Part shown: positions 51,275-60,868 of the stretch, piece after piece
Position numbering within the stretch: the first letter of the stretch is position 1
Layout: every line of letters starts with the position of its first letter
Assembly: GCF_000350225.1 (NCBI RefSeq)
Contig: NW_005179016.1
Location: 160,132-224,131 of the forward strand
Source of the DNA: Chondrus crispus
Lineage: Eukaryota > Rhodophyta > Florideophyceae > Gigartinales > Gigartinaceae
Direction: 5' to 3'
Length of the DNA: 64,000 nt
Position numbers and translations under genes: made by a program
Notes under the pieces: generated by a model
Seen by the model: only the letters and a program-made list of their open reading frames with translations
The model's database searches: none
Told to the model about the DNA's origin: nothing

Positions 51275-53533
51275 TTGTACTGCATACTCGTTACGGCTCC
51301 CGTCAGCCCTGCAGCGGGCCTCATTGGCCTCGGCACTCTCACCCGCCTGGTTCGCCGGTTCGCGCGTGGTGACGTCCCTGGGGCCACCATACCCCTGGTT
51401 GCCACCGCCACTCTTCTCCCCATCAAGCCGCGTCCCTTTAAGATAAGATCAATTGCGATAGGCCAGTGCCTCCGTCGCCTGGTAATGAAAGTCCTACTTG
51501 CAGCCGCAATCTCCGACACTCGAGACTACCTGCGCCCCGAGCAGCTCCCAAACAGCGTTCCATGCGGAATAGACTCGCTAGTACATGATGCCCGAATGCT
51601 GTCCATGCGAAATTCCAAAGTTCCAGACTTCATCGTAGTCTCCATAGACGCACGCAATGCTTTCAACTCTTTTTCACGCCAGCACACCCTTCACTCGCTG
51701 CCTCGGCGGGCACCCTCCCTCGCCCGCTTCTGTAACATCGTGTACGGACGCACTATTCCCCCACTAGTCCTCCCGTCCACATCTCCCCGAATTCTCGGCG
51801 GTCGAGAAGGAACCCAGCAGGGAGACCCGTCTAGTATGCTCCTTTTTTCGCTGGCGATTCAGCCGCTCGTGCGCCGGATCTCGCAGACTTTCAGCCTGGC
51901 CATGAACAGATGGTACGCAAATGACGGCACGCTGGCTGGCCGTCTGCTAGATGTCCTCAAAGCGCTGCGACTTCTCGTATCTGAAGGTCCCACTCACCAA
52001 TTTCATCTAAACCCAAACAAGACTACAGTATACTGGCCCTGCTTCCCCGCGACTTATCCGAGATCCCTCACTTCCCTCCTTCCCAGTGCTAATATATCAG
52101 GCGAAGGAATCGTGCTTCTCGGTGCTCCTATCGGAAGCTCATCGTACATGGCCCGCCACGTGTCCGAGAAGCTACATGACGTCGACAATGCGCTGGAGCT
52201 CCTGGAGGATATACCAGATGCAAGAGTCAAGTTCCACTTACACAGAGTTACAGCGTCCGTTTGTCGTGCCCACCATCTATTCCGACTCCTTCCTCCCAAC
52301 TTCTCGTTGCCGTTTTGCCAATTTGACAATGAACAAATCCGAGCGTATTCGCGATTCAATAACGTTACCCTTTCTGAGTCGGTCATCGCACAAGTTCACC
52401 TCCCCTTTCGCCTCGGAGGACATGGCCTAACTGCAATGACACCTCTTGTCCATGCTGCTCATGCTGCAAGTTTGATTGAGTCGGCACCGGTAAGACTCAG
52501 TGGACCTGAATTCCCAACTGTCCCTCTCTATCGCCGAATGGCTCGCCCCGCCCTTCGCCGTATGATACTCAATCTTCCTGCTTCGCTCCGCCCCCCCGTT
52601 TTCGACTACATGCTCCCTCTTGTTCATGATTGTAATCTCGGCAGCTTTCAGCCCGATACGCTTGTTGAGCGACCTGAGCGCATACATAAATACTTATTTC
52701 AGGTCATTCATCAATCGGCGGCCGACAGCTACTGGGACATCGAAATATGGCAGGAACAACCCGGTCCACCTGCGCATGGTATATCTACAGTGCGGCGTCG
52801 AGTGCGCTACCAGTCTCTTATGGCCACTGGGGCCTCTGCATTCCTCAGCGCTCAGCCTTCTCTCACATCTACGGTTCACAGTCCACAATGGTCAGTCAAG
52901 TTACGAAGACACCTTGACATCCCAGTTTATGATGATTCAATCTTGCCTTTGATATGCCCAAATTTCAAAAAACACATGGACTCCCGCGGTGATCATGCAT
53001 CGCAGTGCAAGCACGGCTTTGGTCTCGTCCATCGTCATGACCGTGTTCATAACACACTCGTGCGTCATTTATTTCGGACAGCCGGCTTGGAGTGCCAGCT
53101 AGAGGTTCCGTTTCTGCAACCGAACACCGAACGTCGCCCTGCCGACATACTTGTGACTACTGGTCCTCCACACCCTGGGAAGCTCGTTGACAAATCTACG
53201 GCATACGATATCACGGTTTGCAGTCAATACACCCGTACTATTTTAAGACAGGCCGCTCAACATGCCGCTGCAGCTGCCGAAGCAGGCCACCGTGATAAGC
53301 TTTCCGCTCTCAAGCGCACCATCCATGATGCCCTACATATATCGATTGATGGCCCGACTCCTGCGCTCGATTTGCAATTTACTCCGTTTGCGTTTGACAC
53401 CCTGGGTGCCCCCTCGGTCTGCTCTGCGCGGGTCTTCGACGACCTTGCCAAAAAGATAGCTTTCTGTCGTCACTGTTCGTTTGGGACAGCCATGACCCAG
53501 ATCCAGCAACGCCTCAGGGACGTTCCGAACTAA
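51275..53533 (+). CDS. Non-LTR retrotransposon: reverse transcriptase with nuclease tail, 5'-truncated
   Basis: One open frame of 752 codons. RT signals: IRSIAIGQCLRRLVMK near 51450, motif A SIDARNAFNSF near 51640, motif B GTQQGDPSSMLLFSLAIQPL near 51810 and a catalytic box WYANDGTL (Asn at codon 51920-51922) where relatives have two Asp. The C-terminal part has a Cys/His cluster (DHASQCKHG...VHRHDRVHN near 53000) and a PD-(D/E)XK-like nuclease pattern (RRPADILV then AYDITV near 53130-53210). It thus resembles non-LTR elements with restriction-like endonucleases. The frame begins inside the RT region, so the 5' end is missing. Asp to Asn in the catalytic box should abolish polymerisation, yet the frame is otherwise clean. 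The start given is simply the first in-frame start after a stop. Confidence 0.8.
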   Translation: MYCILVTAPVSPAAGLIGLGTLTRLVRRFARGDVPGATIPLVATATLLPIKPRPFKIRSIAIGQCLRRLVMKVLLAAAISDTRDYLRPEQLPNSVPCGIDSLVHDARMLSMRNSKVPDFIVVSIDARNAFNSFSRQHTLHSLPRRAPSLARFCNIVYGRTIPPLVLPSTSPRILGGREGTQQGDPSSMLLFSLAIQPLVRRISQTFSLAMNRWYANDGTLAGRLLDVLKALRLLVSEGPTHQFHLNPNKTTVYWPCFPATYPRSLTSLLPSANISGEGIVLLGAPIGSSSYMARHVSEKLHDVDNALELLEDIPDARVKFHLHRVTASVCRAHHLFRLLPPNFSLPFCQFDNEQIRAYSRFNNVTLSESVIAQVHLPFRLGGHGLTAMTPLVHAAHAASLIESAPVRLSGPEFPTVPLYRRMARPALRRMILNLPASLRPPVFDYMLPLVHDCNLGSFQPDTLVERPERIHKYLFQVIHQSAADSYWDIEIWQEQPGPPAHGISTVRRRVRYQSLMATGASAFLSAQPSLTSTVHSPQWSVKLRRHLDIPVYDDSILPLICPNFKKHMDSRGDHASQCKHGFGLVHRHDRVHNTLVRHLFRTAGLECQLEVPFLQPNTERRPADILVTTGPPHPGKLVDKSTAYDITVCSQYTRTILRQAAQHAAAAAEAGHRDKLSALKRTIHDALHISIDGPTPALDLQFTPFAFDTLGAPSVCSARVFDDLAKKIAFCRHCSFGTAMTQIQQRLRDVPN

Positions 53534-53566
53534 GAGTTCGGGGTGACAGCACCTCCGGACCCTGAC

Positions 53567-53642
53567 ATTTGGCATGAATGGATTGGTTATAAAGAACATT
53601 GGAAATGCTTTCCTCCCATTCAACCAATCCAGTCATGCCAAA
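53567..53642. repeat. Inverted repeat after the non-LTR element
   Basis: A 21-bp arm TTTGGCATGAATGGATTGG.. near 53567 faces its reverse complement ending near 53642 with one mismatch and a loop of about 35 bases. It may be a 3' stem used by the non-LTR element or a separate insertion. Confidence 0.75.
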
Positions 53643-53805
53643 TACCAGGGTGCTCGGGTGCTGGCACCGCGAACTCTTCGTTCGGAACGGCCCTCAGCTA
53701 TGCTATCTGGTCTTCTGTAGCCACTGCTATCCTTGTGCGCATGCCGGTCCATGCTGCTGACACCGCCCACCCCTGCCAAGTGTAAGCTTAAAATCTGCAG
53801 TATGA

Positions 53806-53848
53806 GGGCCTTTCTTAACTCGCATGCGCGGCGTGCGTGCATGCGTGC
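53806..53848 (+). repeat. Left terminal inverted repeat of the Harbinger element
   Basis: Begins GGGCCTTTCTTAACTCG after target copy TGA and runs into GCGCGGCGTGCGTGC. Matches the right end with four mismatches by eye. Confidence 0.92.
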
Positions 53849-54237
53849 TCAAGGCCTCTCTCCACCCCTATTGGCCCCTGAAGAATAATTTAAACCACGT
53901 CTGGATCCATTACACTACTCCTCTCCGTACACGCAGCCGCCTGGCACATTACCAGCCTCGACCTTGTCAACACCTCATTGGCACCGACGCCAATCTTCAA
54001 AATTTAAAAAAGGCGGCAAAACGGCAAGCTTAAAGCCCACGTTTGCACATCTCGATGCTAATCTCCGAGTTGGTCCAGCTAAGATACAATTTTGCTTCCT
54101 ATGCTAATGCCCCGGACCTCGAAGTCGTGACCTTGTGCTCCTTCGTACAGAAGCGCAGAACTCTACGCCCACCCCCACATGTGCCCATTCGAGATACCAT
54201 CACACTATCCCCGTCCATTAACATCACAATCAAAAAC

Positions 54238-56160
54238 ATGCCATCCCAAAGCCAATTCCTCTCTCCCTTCATGGCAGTCTCCATATACCCGAGGCGATCT
54301 CCTCGTAACCACCGAAGCCCCCATCCCTCGAGACCCCCTTCTTTCCCACGACACACCGATCCACTTCCCCGCATATTAGCCAACTCCTTTGCCGCTGCCG
54401 ACACCCCAACTCCCTCTCAACGATCCCCTCCTCCACACCCCGCGAGCACAGTGGAACATGCAGGCGAGCGCGAGACTCACCCCTCTTCTAGCCAAGCCCG
54501 CCGCTGGAGTGACTTGTCCACTGTTCCCCCAAGAAGTATTCCCCCTCCCGTTTTGCCTCGCCGGCCATCAACGGGAAGTGGTCAACGTCTGTCGAGCACG
54601 ACAACGGAACCCCCACCTGAGCTATCGCAAGTTGGGGTGCAGGGTGACTATGGAACATCCTCAAGGCCTACTGGCGGCCCTCAAACGACACCAAACGCTC
54701 CCACGGCAAGCGATGAAGACCGAATCACTGCAGCGGTAGAGGCACAAACTGTAAATGGACAAACGCAAGTTTTGGCACCATTATGCAGGCGCGAAATTCT
54801 ATTGCTGGCTTACAATTTTATTGGGGATCATACGGACGCCGTCTTGCGAAAAGTATTGAAGGCTTGGCAGCGGAAAGTGAGCGGTTCGAAGACAGAACGC
54901 ATCACACGAGCCTATCTGTACTTTCGTGTGTCTCTTATTGGTGGTGAGGCTGCCGGGGAATTGTTTCGGAAATATGTGAAGGATGCAGTATGTTTATTCA
55001 AGGACTTCGACGCATGGATGGAGGAGAACAGGTCTTCCGTTGAGCATTTGACGGAGGTCCCTTCCGATGCAGATCTCATGAGGACTTTTCGTCCGGTGGA
55101 AGTGGCGCACTGGAAGGAGTTTGAGGCTGTAGCTGAGCAGAGGCGGCAGATGGTGGCTGACGGAGACTTGCCAGAAGTAATCGCTGAGAGTTCGGGGTAC
55201 AGAGGATCTGCGAGCGGCGTTGGAGGATCGCCGTTCAGCCTGTCGCAGTTTGCTCGGTTGTGCCTTCTGCTCCGTGACGATCCGGTCGCAAATCTCGCGT
55301 TTCAGGGAACCGGTCAAGAGCTGAGCATGGTGCAACAGCGCAATCGTGTCAACCGTGACGACTACTGGCAAACTGTTGCCGAGCGCTTCAACAACGTTGA
55401 CTTCCACCCCCGCATTGACACGCGACCCGACCTACCCCTAGAGACTCTAGACCCCTCATCGACTCCCCTCTCACCCGTGCGCGCCTTGAAGCTGAAGACT
55501 GTGTGGACGGACATGCGCGGTCCGTTCACGAAGGCCCATAATGACTTCACAAAGTCGGGTCAGAACGATCCGACCTTACTGGGGACTCTCCGCTTCCTGC
55601 AAAGCAACGGGAACGGTCAGCTTTGTGCCCTCTCTAAACGCATTCTCGTGATGTTTATCGTGTTGAGGATCGGGAGGGACAATAGGGGGACAGATGACCA
55701 GGGGTCAACGGCGAAGGCCATGTTGAGCATGGCACTTAGAGTGATCCCGGGCGGCGACAGATTTGATGAAGCTGGGTCGGGAATTTCGTCAGGGGTTGGT
55801 GGGAATGGTGCAATTATAACAGGTAGTTCAAGTGACGAGGGGGACGACGGGGGATCGGCATCGGGATCAAGGAAGAAGCGTAAGACAGTCGCTGTTTCAG
55901 AAGATACATCGTTCCTCTGTCAGCATATAAAAGGATTGACAGACTCGCTAAGTAGTCGGCAAGCTGACACCGGGGAGGGATCTTTAGCGGCGTTTGTGGA
56001 AAGTGGAAAGTTAATGGAAGTGCTGCAGGAGGCGCAAGAACAATTGCGGACTGCAGAGACGAGAGCAAAGGATGATGATGATGTTTTACTGAAGCTAACC
56101 ACGGCACGTTTTGAGAAGATACGAGCAGATTACGAGCGCAAGTTTGGAGAAACCGCGTAG
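54238..56160 (+). CDS. SANT/Myb-like DNA-binding partner of the Harbinger transposase (640 aa)
   Basis: The ATG at 54238 is preceded by CAAAAAC; the frame is open further upstream but only from a TTG. Residues about 1-165 are Pro/Ser/Thr-rich and probably disordered. A helical domain follows (ITAAVEAQTVNGQTQVLAPL..REILLLAYNFIG, about 165-260). The trihelix/SANT-like region (about 365-480) has FSLSQFARLCLLL, NRDDYWQTVAERFNN and KTVWTDMRGPFTKAH, then DFTKSGQND. An acidic Ser stretch with a basic RKKRKT string, likely a nuclear signal, and a C-terminal coiled coil complete it. PIF/Harbinger elements need a Myb/SANT partner for nuclear import and end binding; this fits by domain and position. Distant relatives are the relic at 16976-17700 and similar proteins in oomycetes. 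Intact. Confidence 0.78.
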   Translation: MPSQSQFLSPFMAVSIYPRRSPRNHRSPHPSRPPSFPRHTDPLPRILANSFAAADTPTPSQRSPPPHPASTVEHAGERETHPSSSQARRWSDLSTVPPRSIPPPVLPRRPSTGSGQRLSSTTTEPPPELSQVGVQGDYGTSSRPTGGPQTTPNAPTASDEDRITAAVEAQTVNGQTQVLAPLCRREILLLAYNFIGDHTDAVLRKVLKAWQRKVSGSKTERITRAYLYFRVSLIGGEAAGELFRKYVKDAVCLFKDFDAWMEENRSSVEHLTEVPSDADLMRTFRPVEVAHWKEFEAVAEQRRQMVADGDLPEVIAESSGYRGSASGVGGSPFSLSQFARLCLLLRDDPVANLAFQGTGQELSMVQQRNRVNRDDYWQTVAERFNNVDFHPRIDTRPDLPLETLDPSSTPLSPVRALKLKTVWTDMRGPFTKAHNDFTKSGQNDPTLLGTLRFLQSNGNGQLCALSKRILVMFIVLRIGRDNRGTDDQGSTAKAMLSMALRVIPGGDRFDEAGSGISSGVGGNGAIITGSSSDEGDDGGSASGSRKKRKTVAVSEDTSFLCQHIKGLTDSLSSRQADTGEGSLAAFVESGKLMEVLQEAQEQLRTAETRAKDDDDVLLKLTTARFEKIRADYERKFGETA

Positions 56161-56415
56161 GATATAGAAGCCCATCGATAGCATATAGCACGTCCCGACA
56201 AAATTGCCGCAATTGCCATGCACATCGGCGCCTCTAGCGGTATACCTCAAGTCTAGGCGATCAGGGCTCCTCCTCGCAACCAGGGCCAACCAGACAGCCT
56301 TAAAGGCTCACGAGAGGCGGCCAGCTTCAAATTCAATTTCAACCCATGCCCAGAGCTCCGAAGCGGCGTTTCCCATGTCCGAAGAAAACCTCTGTATCTG
56401 CGCAAAAGTTTTACG

Positions 56416-56775
56416 GTGCTCGACTGCACTCTGGCCATATCTTCCCGGCATATGAACCTTCAGGTTCTCCGCCCTCGGCTTCTCATTTGCGGTATGAAGG
56501 GATTGGGACAGACGCAGATTGGTCCTGCTATTCTGTATCGCTTTGAGGGTTGCCCGGTCCATGCCATTGATTATCCATCGCTGCACTCAGATGCGGGTGC
56601 TAGATGTGCTGAGGAGGCGCTAGTAACGGCCTTTCGTGAAGCGATGCGGTCTGTGCCTTCGATTTTGTACCTTCCACATCTTGACCTGTGGTGGGAATCA
56701 GCATCTCCATCATTGAGAACGACGCTTGTCATAGCCTTAAGGGATCTACCATCTGACCTTCCCTTATTGGTGCCA
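56416..56775 (+). pseudogene. Captured fragment: second AAA domain of an ATAD2-like ATPase
   Basis: ATAD2/Yta7 proteins are nuclear AAA ATPases with a bromodomain that act on acetylated chromatin. This piece begins near 56450 and reads RPRLLICGMKGLGQTQIG, a degenerate Walker A as in the second AAA domain of that family. It continues with FREAMRSVPSILYLPHLDLWW, which fits its Walker B neighbourhood. A TGA stops it at 56776-56778. The first AAA domain is absent. The matching bromodomain lies at about 59390-59700, beyond the NB-ARC and Dicer pieces. It is a fragment of a host-type gene carried within the transposon. Confidence 0.7.
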
Positions 56776-56802
56776 TGACTAAGTATTCCTGAATGCGGAG
56801 AG

Positions 56803-58559
56803 TTGGAGCCCACTCGGTACAGGGATGATGCAGGAAAGAATATTTTTGAAGTTGAGGGGTTTTTTACCGAGGCACGACAGCGCGAAGCGAGCACGGATAC
56901 GGTGAAGGGGGAGCTACACGAGCTGGCAGAATTCAATGGGATTGTAAATGAAAAAGGGGCAACAAACTGGCCGGGAGATCCACTTGGCTATGGAAAAAGG
57001 GCATATCTTGTGGAGCAAGTATTTTGGGGGTGAAAAAGAAATGGGAGGAGCATTCAAGTGATGCAGTGAGACAAGTTTTGAATGCAAGTGGCCAAGTTGA
57101 AATCCGCGCTGCCGTCACGCCCATCGCACGATGTACGCTTGATGTGCTCACGCCCTGTATACACGCAGAGCACAATCCCGAAGAAATACATTTGCAACTG
57201 AATTCTCGGGGGAACGATGGATCACCGAATGCGTGTGAGGCGCGGCTAAAGGAGGCCGTGCTAAGTACCGATAGGAATACAAGTATAGGAGCGACGGCAA
57301 CGGGGAAGGGCGGAGTCGGGAAGACATGCGCTCTTCGAGCGATTGCGCACGACGATGACATCAAGGCTCAGTTTTCAGGCGGAGTGTACTTCATGTCTTT
57401 GGGGAAAGACGCCAACGTAGGGCGGCTGATTGAGCAACTGTGTATAGCCGTAGAGGCGTCTGGTGGCAACCAGGCGGCTGCGAAAATGCGAGAGCAAAGC
57501 GAGTTGAGGAGGGTACTGACCAAGATGCGAGCATGGTTCAACACACGTGTATGTCTGTTCATTATTGATGATGTGTGGGCCGTGAATGGTATAGATGCGT
57601 GTACTCTTCAGAAGTTATCCATTCTCGCTGACACAGCAGGAGACAGCCGAGAGAGGAGCAGACTTCTGTATTCCATGAGGGACTCAGAGCTGAAACAGGT
57701 CGGTAAGCGAGTGACTTTCGAGCCGAGGGAAAGGGAAGGGAGCGATTCAGTTGACATGCTCATGCTCGCGAGCGGGGCGTACCCGGAGGAAGCGAATGAT
57801 TCGAGATGCAAAGAGGCTGTGAGGGAAATATTGAAATTGTGTGCCGGTTTGCCGCTTGCTCTGAACGTAGCCGGGACGGGTGTCAGGTACATGAGAGATA
57901 GATGGGAGGGAGAAAAGTTACAAGCGTGGGAGGCATACCTTTCGAAGATGAAGAGCCGCAACACGATTCGTAGTGAGAGTCCAGGGGATGCGTATTTGTT
58001 GTCGTTAGGCGCGACATTACATGCGTCACTAGAGATTGTGGAGTCCGGCATGGGGAGCGATGCGGAGAGGTTAGGTCAGTTTTCGTTTCGAAAGGTACAT
58101 CGGAGTCTGTGTGTTATGAAGAAGCAAGACGGGATGCCTTTGTCGTTGGTAAGAGAGTTGTGGGAAATGGACTACGACTCGGCTGAAAAGTACGTGAAGC
58201 AGATGAAAAGGGTTGGATTAGTAGACCTTCATTACGACAAGGATTGTGGGTGGGTACGGATGCATGATCTGACGCACGATTTTGCGGTGCAAGAGGCGCA
58301 GAAGGAAGAAAGTGTAACGGTTTGGTATAAGAAGTTGGCAGATGTATGCAGGCATGGAAGAGGACTGTTTGCTATGACTGAGAGCGAGAGCAGAGAGTGG
58401 CAAAAAACATCTGGAATGCTGCGGACCCCGCAACGTCGTCCTGGGACCCGTCGGCAGAGCCCTTTTCCTCCTCCAGTGAACATATCGCCTAAGGCATGCG
58501 ATGATCGGGTCAGCGGTGGCGTTTCTGTTTCTTCTGGCGCTGCAGACTTTGGCTGTTAG
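56803..58559 (+). pseudogene. Captured NB-ARC (NLR-type) ATPase, no own start
   Basis: NB-ARC is the nucleotide switch of NLR immune receptors. Counting from the open frame at 57024 (511 codons): P-loop GKGGVGKT (94-101), kinase-2 VCLFIIDDVW (176-185), RNBS-B-like SRLLYSMRD (212-220), CAGLPLAL (273-280) and MHD (413-415), all key signatures in order. A helical lead-in from 56803 in another frame (FFTEARQREASTDTVKGEL) probably belongs to it, with a slip in the GGGGG run near 57026-57030. The first in-frame Met after 57024 comes after the P-loop, so no self-contained start exists. No LRR, WD40 or TPR repeats follow; homology ends near 58420. It is a truncated passenger, yet the ATPase core is unbroken. 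Confidence 0.85.
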
Positions 58560-59216
58560 GGGAAAAAGATTGCTGTTTTTCTTGTTCATCGGGTTCCTCT
58601 TGTTCCAAAGCAGGCAAAGGTAGTTCAATCTGTTATGAGAGCAGATGTTGACGTGGGTATGTATTACGGGGAGAAATGTGTTGATTGGTCTTCCTCTCAA
58701 TGGGCAAGGAGCCTTAGAACCAAAAGAGTTCTCGTTATGACCGCACAAGTCTTCCTAAACTTGCTTCGCCATGGCTTAGTCGTCATCAGGAGCATAGCCG
58801 TTTTGGTTCTTGATGAAGTGCATCACGCCACGACGAACCATCCATATCGCAGGCTCTTCTTGGAGTTTTACCACACACAACCCGCTGGAGAACCACGGCC
58901 CCGTGTCTTCGGGATGACTGCAACGCCAGTTAAAGCAAAGGCTGCTTCTCAGAAGTCCGACCCCTGCCTGAAGGCTATTCTGGCCGTAGAGGCAACTTTG
59001 GATGCCACTGTTGTAACAGTGTCCACCGAAGCTCAGTCAGAGGTCGAAGTATTGGTTCCAAAACCTCAGGAATTTATCGCATTGTTTGAAGGAAGCGAGA
59101 TGAACATGGAACTGAATGAAGAGGAGTTGGCTGAACTTGAGTTGGCATCTGTCATGGAATTAGTCACGTCGGCCCACTCGAAACATCCGAGTGATGCACC
59201 GCCGATGCCCCCTTGA
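58560..59216 (+). pseudogene. Captured fragment: Dicer-type helicase domain
   Basis: After a stop that ends the NB-ARC frame, the same frame continues with GKKIAVFLVHRVPLVPKQA, VGMYYGEKCVDW, VLVMTAQVFLNLLRHG, AVLVLDEVHHA (DExH box as DEVH) and PRVFGMTATPV. The next stretch (EATLDATVVTVS, VEVLVPKPQEFIALFE) matches what follows the helicase first half in Dicer proteins. The Walker A upstream and the second helicase half, PAZ and RNase III domains are absent. Dicer cuts double-stranded RNA in RNA silencing; this piece cannot do that. It could be the template for silencing RNAs against its parent gene, which is speculation. Confidence 0.8.
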
Positions 59217-59218
59217 AC

Positions 59219-59707
59219 GAGCTGGCGCCAGAGGTGACAGAACTGTTTGTCGAAACTGTGGAGTTGAGCGCACCTTCAGAGGCTTCCCGAAAACGTATGT
59301 TTTCGCCGCTTTAGGATGAGGCTCAGGCGATACCACGGTTCTCTCGCGCAACAGCAAAACGTCTCCGAAAGAAGCGAAGGACCGAAGTGCTTCCGATTGC
59401 ACCTCTGCAAAGGCCGAAAATTCCAACAGAAGTAGAAGTCAATCGTAAGAGGCTTGAAGAAGACAAGTACATTAGAATAATGCGAATGGAAATGCGAAAT
59501 TTTCTTGATACTCTAATACGTGACAATCGGTTCAAGGCATTTTGGTATCCGGTTGACCCGGATTCTGCCCCGGATTATTACGACATTATCAAGGTACCGA
59601 TGGATATTGCGAAAATTGCAAGTCAAAATGATCTGGGAAGGTATCCAACGGTGCTTGCTATGGTCAATGACTTTGATATCTTGGTGCGGAATCCGTCTCG
59701 TCTGTGA
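59219..59707 (+). pseudogene. Captured fragment: ATAD2-like bromodomain
   Basis: One frame with a single TAG near 59312 reads through a basic linker (FSRATAKRLRKKRRTEVLPI) into a bromodomain: MRNFLDTLIRDNRFKAFWYP, VDPDSAPDYYDIIKVPMDI, YPTVLAMVNDFDILVRN. It ends at 59707 just before the position of the Asn that binds acetyl-lysine, so it is truncated. The LPIAP linker and VDPD..PDYY string are characteristic of ATAD2/Yta7 rather than other bromodomain proteins. Together with the AAA piece at 56416-56775, in the same order and strand, it suggests one ATAD2-like fragment later split by the NB-ARC and Dicer pieces. Confidence 0.75.
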
Positions 59708-60868
59708 CAGTATTAACACTTGGCTGCGCGGCTGCCTCAACATGTGCCGTAACGGGCGGGGCTGCGACTGTCGTGCTAGAACCGGCATTGACCGCCACGC
59801 GGGGCTGGGTGGCAGTGGCCACCGTCCGAGGAATGGCTGACGAGGTCGAAAACGACGTCGCCAGGGGACACGACGACGAGGGCATCGTCTGCGTTGTGGT
59901 CGCGGCAGTCGGAAGACGGTGCGGAAGACGGTGAAGGTTGTGAGGAGAGGCTTGCGAAGAAGTGCGAACGGGGGTGCGGGTCCAGAGCGGGAGCATGTGT
60001 GTCGTTTTCGTCCATTCGTGACCCGCACCAGTGGTCTGGCCCATCACTTTCGAAATATTGTGATGTATATTAGCATGGCAAAAACCTTTCACAAACATGA
60101 ACGATCCCGTTACTTTTTTTCGTTTAATAACTTTTGAGAAACACTCTTTAATTCGGCTGGGCATCGCCTTCGCCAAGCTCTCTCTCTCCACCCAGCGACT
60201 CTTTTTGCACCCGCCTTGGTTGCCGTATGCTGCAACCAAGGCCTACGAATAGATGGACGCCATGAGATACGGACCGCTCTGCGGGGTGACGGCCGCGCCG
60301 AAAACCAAGAAAAACGAGGCACACACGCGCGGCAACCAACGCACGTATTGGGAAGAGCTGCGGCCACTTTTTTTGAATGCGTCACTGTCGTTCTTCGAGG
60401 CCAGTTCGTCCTACATCTAAGCCGGAGGCACGGCAAGTGTTTTGTGTGGTGCACGGCTCACGCTTGTGAGCGAGCTCGTCGATTGACGCAGTGATCCACT
60501 GCGAGTTGCGGTGGCCCCACTTCTCGGGGCGACGCGAGGACATGCGAGCCGTGAGGGGGGGCGAGCGGTCGCTGCCGGGTGAGTCCGCAACAGACGCATG
60601 CAGGGAGGTTCGCCGGGGCAACTGCGGCGGAGGGACGGGCGGCGCCGGGAGAGGACGGGATGGGATGCGCGGATGGGGGTGAGAGGGGCGGAGGGAGGGA
60701 TGAAGAGATGAAGAGATGAAGAGGGACGCATGTATCGGGGCTGTGGCTGGGGGAACTTTGACGTCAATCGAAAATTCTCGCTCGTTTACAAAATCCCACC
60801 ACCACCCCTCACCTTCGTCAACAGACGGTGAGGCAACTTCAAGCATGTCAAATACACGTAGAACCAAG
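59708..60868. other. Unassigned interior of the Harbinger element
   Basis: Alternating GC-rich and AT-rich sequence between the bromodomain piece and the transposase stop. ORFs on both strands are low-complexity (Ala/Thr/Val or Arg/Pro-rich) and I cannot support any. It may contain further captured sequence. Confidence 0.4.

Noticed and set aside
56253-58748. Minus-strand ORFs over the captured fragments
   Set aside because: All recognisable domains are on the plus strand; the minus frames show no domain signal.
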